Below are positions 59,601 through 64,000 of a DNA stretch of 64,000 nt, in pieces. The position numbers were made by a program, and so were the translations under genes. The first letter of the stretch is position 1. Every line of letters starts with the position of its first letter. The notes beneath the pieces are model-generated. The model ran no database searches. It worked only from the letters and a program-made list of their open reading frames with translations, and had not been told where the DNA came from. The stretch is taken from assembly GCA_001600355.1 (NCBI GenBank), contig BCJU01000002.1, positions 930,001-994,000 of the forward strand. The letters are read 5' to 3'. This stretch comes from Meira nashicola (taxonomy: Eukaryota > Basidiomycota > Exobasidiomycetes > Exobasidiales > Brachybasidiaceae).

Positions 59601-60174
59601 AAGATTGGTTTCGCTATTTAATGATACGAATGAAGAAGTTGTTGATTTGGCGGTGATCGGATTGGAATCTTTGATTAAAATCGTTCCAAAAGAAGATTTG
59701 GATAATATCGTCGTGCCACTTTATGAAACTTTAATCGCTACAGGTCAACATGGTGAACAATTACCTGGCTTTATGCGTCCAAAAGGTGCTGCTCCTTTGA
59801 GTGCAGTATTTTTAGCCGGTTTAATGAACGGAACGGCAGAACAACGTGAACTTGGAGCATTAGGATTGGCAGAAATTATTCTTCGAAGTTCGGCAGAATC
59901 AATTAAGCCATTGATAATTTCAATCATCGGTCCATTAATTCGTTCTTGTGGTGATAGACATTTACCTGCGGTAAAGAAAGCAATCTTGTTTGCTCTCACA
60001 ACTGCATTACAATTCCCACAACACTGCAAACCATTCTTTCCACAATTACAAAGGTCATTCCAAAAAGCCATTCAAGATGCTCCTTCTACTGCCGAAGAAG
60101 CAATACGTAAACAAGCAGAAGCTGGATTGGAACTTTTGATGTCACACCAAGCAAGAGGATTCAAGCCCGCATAA
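53683..60174 (+). CDS. GCN1: GCN1 translational activator (eIF2alpha kinase co-activator), short form
   Basis: Ribosome-bound HEAT-repeat protein that relays uncharged-tRNA stress to the kinase Gcn2. 2163 residues from the ATG at 53683. Clear GCN1 wording includes the EF3-like region ([21 protein letters not shown], about 1087), [20 protein letters not shown], and [20 protein letters not shown]. It continues with the Gcn2-contact part [24 protein letters not shown] (about 1513). An acidic insert of about 60 residues (1763-1822) interrupts the C-terminal HEAT array. The protein stops at [14 protein letters not shown]...ARGFKPA, where yeast and human GCN1 (about 2670 residues) continue for a further few hundred residues; the N-terminal part also appears shorter. 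The neighbouring gene begins 75 bp later, leaving no room for more exons. Confidence 0.93.
   Translation: [2163 protein letters not shown]
58969..59148 (+). repeat. Acidic codon-repeat tract (GAT/GAA/GAC)
   Basis: Imperfect trinucleotide-rich stretch in GCN1 coding almost only Asp and Glu in two blocks; it produces long spurious antisense frames and is prone to length change. Confidence 0.85.
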
Positions 60175-60215
60175 AGATTGTAGAATAATATTAGTATACA
60201 TTATTTTTGTATGTG

Positions 60216-60221
60216 AATAAA
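60216..60221 (+). terminator. Poly(A) signal of GCN1
   Basis: AATAAA 42 nt after the GCN1 stop, in the 75 bp spacer before the convergent stop codon at 60250. Confidence 0.5.
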
Positions 60222-60249
60222 ATTGAATTGTTTATAATACAAATTGAAA

Positions 60250-63200
60250 TTAGTTGAACAAGTCTAAATTATGATGAACGACGAATCCATAAATGACGGC
60301 TAAACTTACAATCGTCAATGAAAGGTCCATCTTGGCAGTGCAATAAATCCAAAGAGTACCCAAAGGAGCCGTTCTGCGTACCACAATGCCTTGAGCAGAT
60401 CTCATGTAAATGTACAAAAATCCACATCCGGTCGAAGTTCCAAGGATTAAGAAAATCAATTGCAAAGCTACCCTAGGCATGAAGGAAGTTCCTCGTACGG
60501 CTGTTGCATAGATAAAGATTGTCAAAATCGGTAAAGAGTTTAGCAATCGCAAAATTTGTTCCTTGAAATTTGGCTGAATTGCGTATTGCTGTTGGATGAG
60601 GATGTCCAACAACAAATAAAGAAAAGCGAACGGAATCGTCCATATGAGCGTATCAAGAGTTCTTTCAGCGGTTGTTGACATTCCTGAAGGAGGTTCGTTG
60701 TCTCCATCCCCATTTTCTTCTTCGTCGTTATCGCTATCCCCTTCATCGCTCTCACTATCTTGTAAACGGTAAGCATGTACCCTTCCGTCCTCATCTATTA
60801 CAAATTCCTCTTCGTATGCTGTATTTTCATCATTATCATCTTCATCTTCCACAGGTACATTTTGACTAGCTGCAATACTCTGTGGTAAATCTGATAAATC
60901 CTTTACACCATCATCGAGGGAAGAAGGAACGGCAAGTGGTAAAAGTGAAAAATTGGCCTCAGATCTTGGTGTCATTGGTGAAGGTGATGATGGAGTAGAT
61001 GCACTTCTACGTCGAATTAATGGCGGAGGTAAAGGTTTCAAGCTTGGTGTCGTTGGTTTACTTGTAATCTTTGAATTTCCTAGCAACTCTTTCAAATTCC
61101 AAATTTTAACCTTTGAGCTTGTTCCAACGTGTACAGAAGTAGGTTGACTTGGAATGGGTGATGGAACTCCTGCTGCTCCTGATAAGATGGCCGTACGTAA
61201 AAGAGGGGAGGCACTTCCGCTTTCTGTAACAGTTGCTCCTGCAAGTAAATGTTTTCTGGAACGACTTGGAGCAGGTGAAGCTGATCGTGCACGTCCAGGT
61301 CGAGAGCGTGTACGTGATCGTCTTGAATCAGAATCGCTATTCTCATTGGAAATGTTACGACCTGCAACATTTTGCATATATGAAAGAGCAAGTTCCTCAT
61401 TGAAATTTTGCTGTCCTCCAAGATGTTGGGTCAAGCCAGATTTTGACGTACTTCGTTGCGTTGGGATAATTGGCACAATATTTGAAGAGGATGTACGCCT
61501 ATGCTGAGTATTGTAATCTTGATGATGATGATGGCCACCACCTGCTTTGCGTGAAGATTGTTGTAATCTTTTATTAAAGAATGCTTGATCGCCCATCAAT
61601 TGTACTACATCCAAATCTTGAACAGACATTCCTTCTTTTGCTAATCTAGCCAAACTAGTCATTGCTCCGGATAACGCACTGTACGATTGCAAAAATCTAG
61701 ATCGACCCCTAGCTGAACTTGGCGCTATTCCTGTATGATGAGAATCGCTCGTTGGCCCGCCTGCCATACTCACACTACCTGCCATCGGAACGTGCGGGCT
61801 CGAAGAAGGACTAAAAGTTACCAAAAGTCCATTCGCAGAAAAGCTTGCGCCACACAATCGAGGAGGTATCTTGAGTGTTGACATTACGTCTTCTTCTTCT
61901 TCCAATTCTTGCTCTTCTTCACCTGGTAACCAATATGGTTCTGGGCCTTCTCCTAAAGCACTAAATGCTACTTTTGGCGATTCTTCCTCTTGATCGAATC
62001 TCGATAAAAATAGCATGCATGACTCCATACTAGCTTTACGTTGTTCAGCACAAGATTCAAGAATATTTGTAATGTTTCTCAACAAGAAAGCACGAGTTTT
62101 TAGCGGAACTGATGCATTATGTTCCAACTCAAATCGCGGAGCTTTTTCTGGATAACGCGATGGAAAGAAGAAAGAAAGCCTGACGAAACAAGGTACGCTT
62201 TTATTCGCACTCCAAGGTCCATAACAGCTTGCTGTACATTGTCTTGTACTAACGTCAATCTTTTCAAACGTCACACCGTTTAGTGATTTGCTAATCGTCA
62301 TAATTTCTTCGCTGATAACTTGAGCAGCATCTTTTGTATCTTCTTCTGCTTCTTTACCTTCTAATATCCTTTCTTGTCCCGTCATGACCGGGGATGTCTC
62401 AGTCTTCTCTTTGCCGTAATCCATGCCAACACGCTTTGATTCGTGCACAGATCGTTTTGTTTTCCTGTCCAATGCGTTTACTGAAGGTGATCGAGCTTCT
62501 TTTCCCATACGAACACCAGCAATCCAACCAACTGCGTCAACATGAGAAGCGTTTCCTTTTTGTGCGGCACCGGTCATATTTAATTGGCCGGATCGAGCCA
62601 TTGAGCCCCTTGTCATGAAATTGTGTGAAGCGGCTTGTTTGCTCATCACCCTTGCAGGGTTTATTTTAGAGGATTTGGATAGGTTTATGTCTTTCTTTTT
62701 ACGAGAATTACCAAAAGAGGAACCATGACTTTTTCCCTTTCTATTCATGGTATCATTGCTGCCTGTCCAACTGACCGTATGTCCGCCTCTACCTGTACTT
62801 GTATTTGTGTCTATCGTTTTGATCGATTGACGACCTGCCGAGCCAAATTTGTTCCCAGAGTTGAAATCTGCATCGCGTAAACGACTTTGTATACTCGTAT
62901 CAACGTTCGAGTTGCCAAACTTACGTCTGTGACTATCGCGAACTGCCATTTGTGTCATACTCATCTTTCTTCGAACTGGAGGGTGGTCATTGTTGTGCAT
63001 ATCGGCCTTACCCATGCTGTTCGGATTGCCCAAGAATGTGCTCTTGTCCAAAAGACCCAGAGTGGTTTGAGGTGAAGCAACTCTTAAACTACCACTGCCA
63101 TTAGAGTGAGCACTTGTTGATCCTTTAGCGCTACCGCTCAAAAGTGACCTCGTTGCTCCTGATGGTGGAATCATACTTGTGGGAGCGCTTTCTTGTGAAA

Positions 63201-64000
63201 GATGACCGGTAGATCCTTGTGAAAGCGGTGATGCTTGCATTACGCCGGATGGAGTACCAAGGCTAACACTTAGCATAGTATTTGATTCTTTAATTGGTGC
63301 ATTTTGCATGGTGTCAAAAGAATTCACGATTGTATCATCTTCTGTCGCAACGGGAGGATTACGATACGATATATTTGGCGCATTTAAACGTGTTTGACGA
63401 ACATTGATTGGAGCACCACGTTTATGACCGACAGAAGAAAACATATCATCCGTTATTGGCCAAAGTCGAAGTGTTTGATCTTTGCTCCAGGTGATCAATT
63501 GAAACTTTCTTTGATCGCTAGAAGAATCTTCTCCACCTCTTGTACGGAACAAGTATTCTTTCACAAGATCTTTATGTCCATTAAATCTATGCACAGGTTC
63601 ATCAACTTGTGATTTACTCCACATGCTCAAAGACGTATCTCCTCGTTGCGGCAATGTCATAACGCCTTGACCGAAAGGTAAATGACGAGCACGCCAAACG
63701 GGCGTCTCAGTCAAAATTGTTGTTTCAGCTTCTGTCACTAATTGACGATTTGCAATAGCATGTTGAGCAGCCGGACTATCCAAATCCCACCATTTAACGC
63801 TTCCGTCAAGACTGCAAGTTACCAATCTTGACATTCCAACGGAGACATCTCTGCTCCAATCAACTCCATAAATTTTATTCTCATGTGCTTCGATTGTCGC
63901 TAATGGTAAAGTGCCCTTTCGATCATCCCAAATCAAAACTTTATTATCGCAAGATGTTGCTAATCTATGTTGCGTGGCCCTATTCCATTTCACCTGCGTC
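60250..64000 (-). CDS. WDR59/Mtc5-like WD40-RWD protein fused to a four-helix membrane domain (5' end beyond window)
   Basis: Open from the right edge to the stop at 60250 (at least 1250 codons). The first part has WD40 repeats (VLIWDDRKGTLP, KIYGVDWSR, LVTCSLDGSVKWWDLDSP, LITWSKDQTLRLWPI), then a Ser-rich linker. An RWD domain at nt about 62340-62000 includes VPCFVRLSFFFPSRYPEKAP. This matches WDR59/Mtc5 (Sea3), a subunit of the SEACAT/GATOR2 complex that controls TORC1 at the vacuole. Known members end in an alpha-solenoid and zinc finger. Here a low-complexity stretch is followed by four hydrophobic helices near the C-terminus (nt about 60660-60260), starting TLIWTIPFAFLYLLLDILI. This resembles a fungal membrane family of unknown function (possibly DUF7719, from memory). 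No Cys/His-rich finger is seen. Confidence 0.8.
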   Translation of the reverse strand, partial: TQVKWNRATQHRLATSCDNKVLIWDDRKGTLPLATIEAHENKIYGVDWSRDVSVGMSRLVTCSLDGSVKWWDLDSPAAQHAIANRQLVTEAETTILTETPVWRARHLPFGQGVMTLPQRGDTSLSMWSKSQVDEPVHRFNGHKDLVKEYLFRTRGGEDSSSDQRKFQLITWSKDQTLRLWPITDDMFSSVGHKRGAPINVRQTRLNAPNISYRNPPVATEDDTIVNSFDTMQNAPIKESNTMLSVSLGTPSGVMQASPLSQGSTGHLSQESAPTSMIPPSGATRSLLSGSAKGSTSAHSNGSGSLRVASPQTTLGLLDKSTFLGNPNSMGKADMHNNDHPPVRRKMSMTQMAVRDSHRRKFGNSNVDTSIQSRLRDADFNSGNKFGSAGRQSIKTIDTNTSTGRGGHTVSWTGSNDTMNRKGKSHGSSFGNSRKKKDINLSKSSKINPARVMSKQAASHNFMTRGSMARSGQLNMTGAAQKGNASHVDAVGWIAGVRMGKEARSPSVNALDRKTKRSVHESKRVGMDYGKEKTETSPVMTGQERILEGKEAEEDTKDAAQVISEEIMTISKSLNGVTFEKIDVSTRQCTASCYGPWSANKSVPCFVRLSFFFPSRYPEKAPRFELEHNASVPLKTRAFLLRNITNILESCAEQRKASMESCMLFLSRFDQEEESPKVAFSALGEGPEPYWLPGEEEQELEEEEDVMSTLKIPPRLCGASFSANGLLVTFSPSSSPHVPMAGSVSMAGGPTSDSHHTGIAPSSARGRSRFLQSYSALSGAMTSLARLAKEGMSVQDLDVVQLMGDQAFFNKRLQQSSRKAGGGHHHHQDYNTQHRRTSSSNIVPIIPTQRSTSKSGLTQHLGGQQNFNEELALSYMQNVAGRNISNENSDSDSRRSRTRSRPGRARSASPAPSRSRKHLLAGATVTESGSASPLLRTAILSGAAGVPSPIPSQPTSVHVGTSSKVKIWNLKELLGNSKITSKPTTPSLKPLPPPLIRRRSASTPSSPSPMTPRSEANFSLLPLAVPSSLDDGVKDLSDLPQSIAASQNVPVEDEDDNDENTAYEEEFVIDEDGRVHAYRLQDSESDEGDSDNDEEENGDGDNEPPSGMSTTAERTLDTLIWTIPFAFLYLLLDILIQQQYAIQPNFKEQILRLLNSLPILTIFIYATAVRGTSFMPRVALQLIFLILGTSTGCGFLYIYMRSAQGIVVRRTAPLGTLWIYCTAKMDLSLTIVSLAVIYGFVVHHNLDLFN

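Overview
This is a 64 kb piece of a fungal nuclear chromosome with about 40% GC by eye. It carries 18 protein-coding genes on both strands and no operons, tRNA, rRNA, transposon or CRISPR array that I can support. A basidiomycete is most likely, perhaps Ustilaginomycotina. Reasons are the wording of the ORM, NMNAT and REV1 proteins, very few short introns (65-96 nt, GT donors, CTGA-type branch sites) and a Zn2Cys6 regulator. The lineage is an inference. Only two genes show introns (adenylate kinase and a crotonase, three each); giant genes such as UTP20 and GCN1 are single open frames.

Left part (1-27.6 kb): a Zn2Cys6 transcription factor leaving the left edge (-), a 3.5 kb gene-free region, a large Ecl1-type zinc-motif protein (+), NMN adenylyltransferase (-), an ER-type ubiquitin-conjugating enzyme of the Ubc6/UBE2J class (-), REV1 translesion polymerase (+), a membrane-anchored short-chain dehydrogenase (-), N-terminal protein methyltransferase (+), an unrecognised disordered 803-residue protein (-), the acetolactate synthase regulatory subunit (+) and a probable Mediator MED1 (-).

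Middle part (27.9-51.9 kb): an RNA helicase A-like DExH protein with two dsRNA-binding domains (+), an ORM sphingolipid regulator (+), then a group rich in ribosome-assembly genes: TSR1 (-), adenylate kinase (-), REX4 (+), KRI1 (-) and UTP20 (+). KRI1 and UTP20 share a 285 bp divergent promoter. A/T-rich AAAATTT(T) elements occur upstream of the ribosome-assembly genes.

Right part (52-64 kb): a peroxisomal enoyl-CoA isomerase-like protein ending in the PTS1 signal AKL (-), GCN1 (+), and a WDR59/Mtc5-like WD40-RWD protein (-) leaving the right edge. In this last gene the usual C-terminal zinc finger is replaced by a four-helix membrane domain.

No defence island, biosynthetic cluster or mobile system is visible. 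The observations most worth checking are the WD40-RWD-membrane fusion, the shortened GCN1, the ribosome-biogenesis neighbourhood with its shared promoter words, and a GC-rich inverted motif (GCGC-A/T-GCGC) that recurs only in gene-free DNA.
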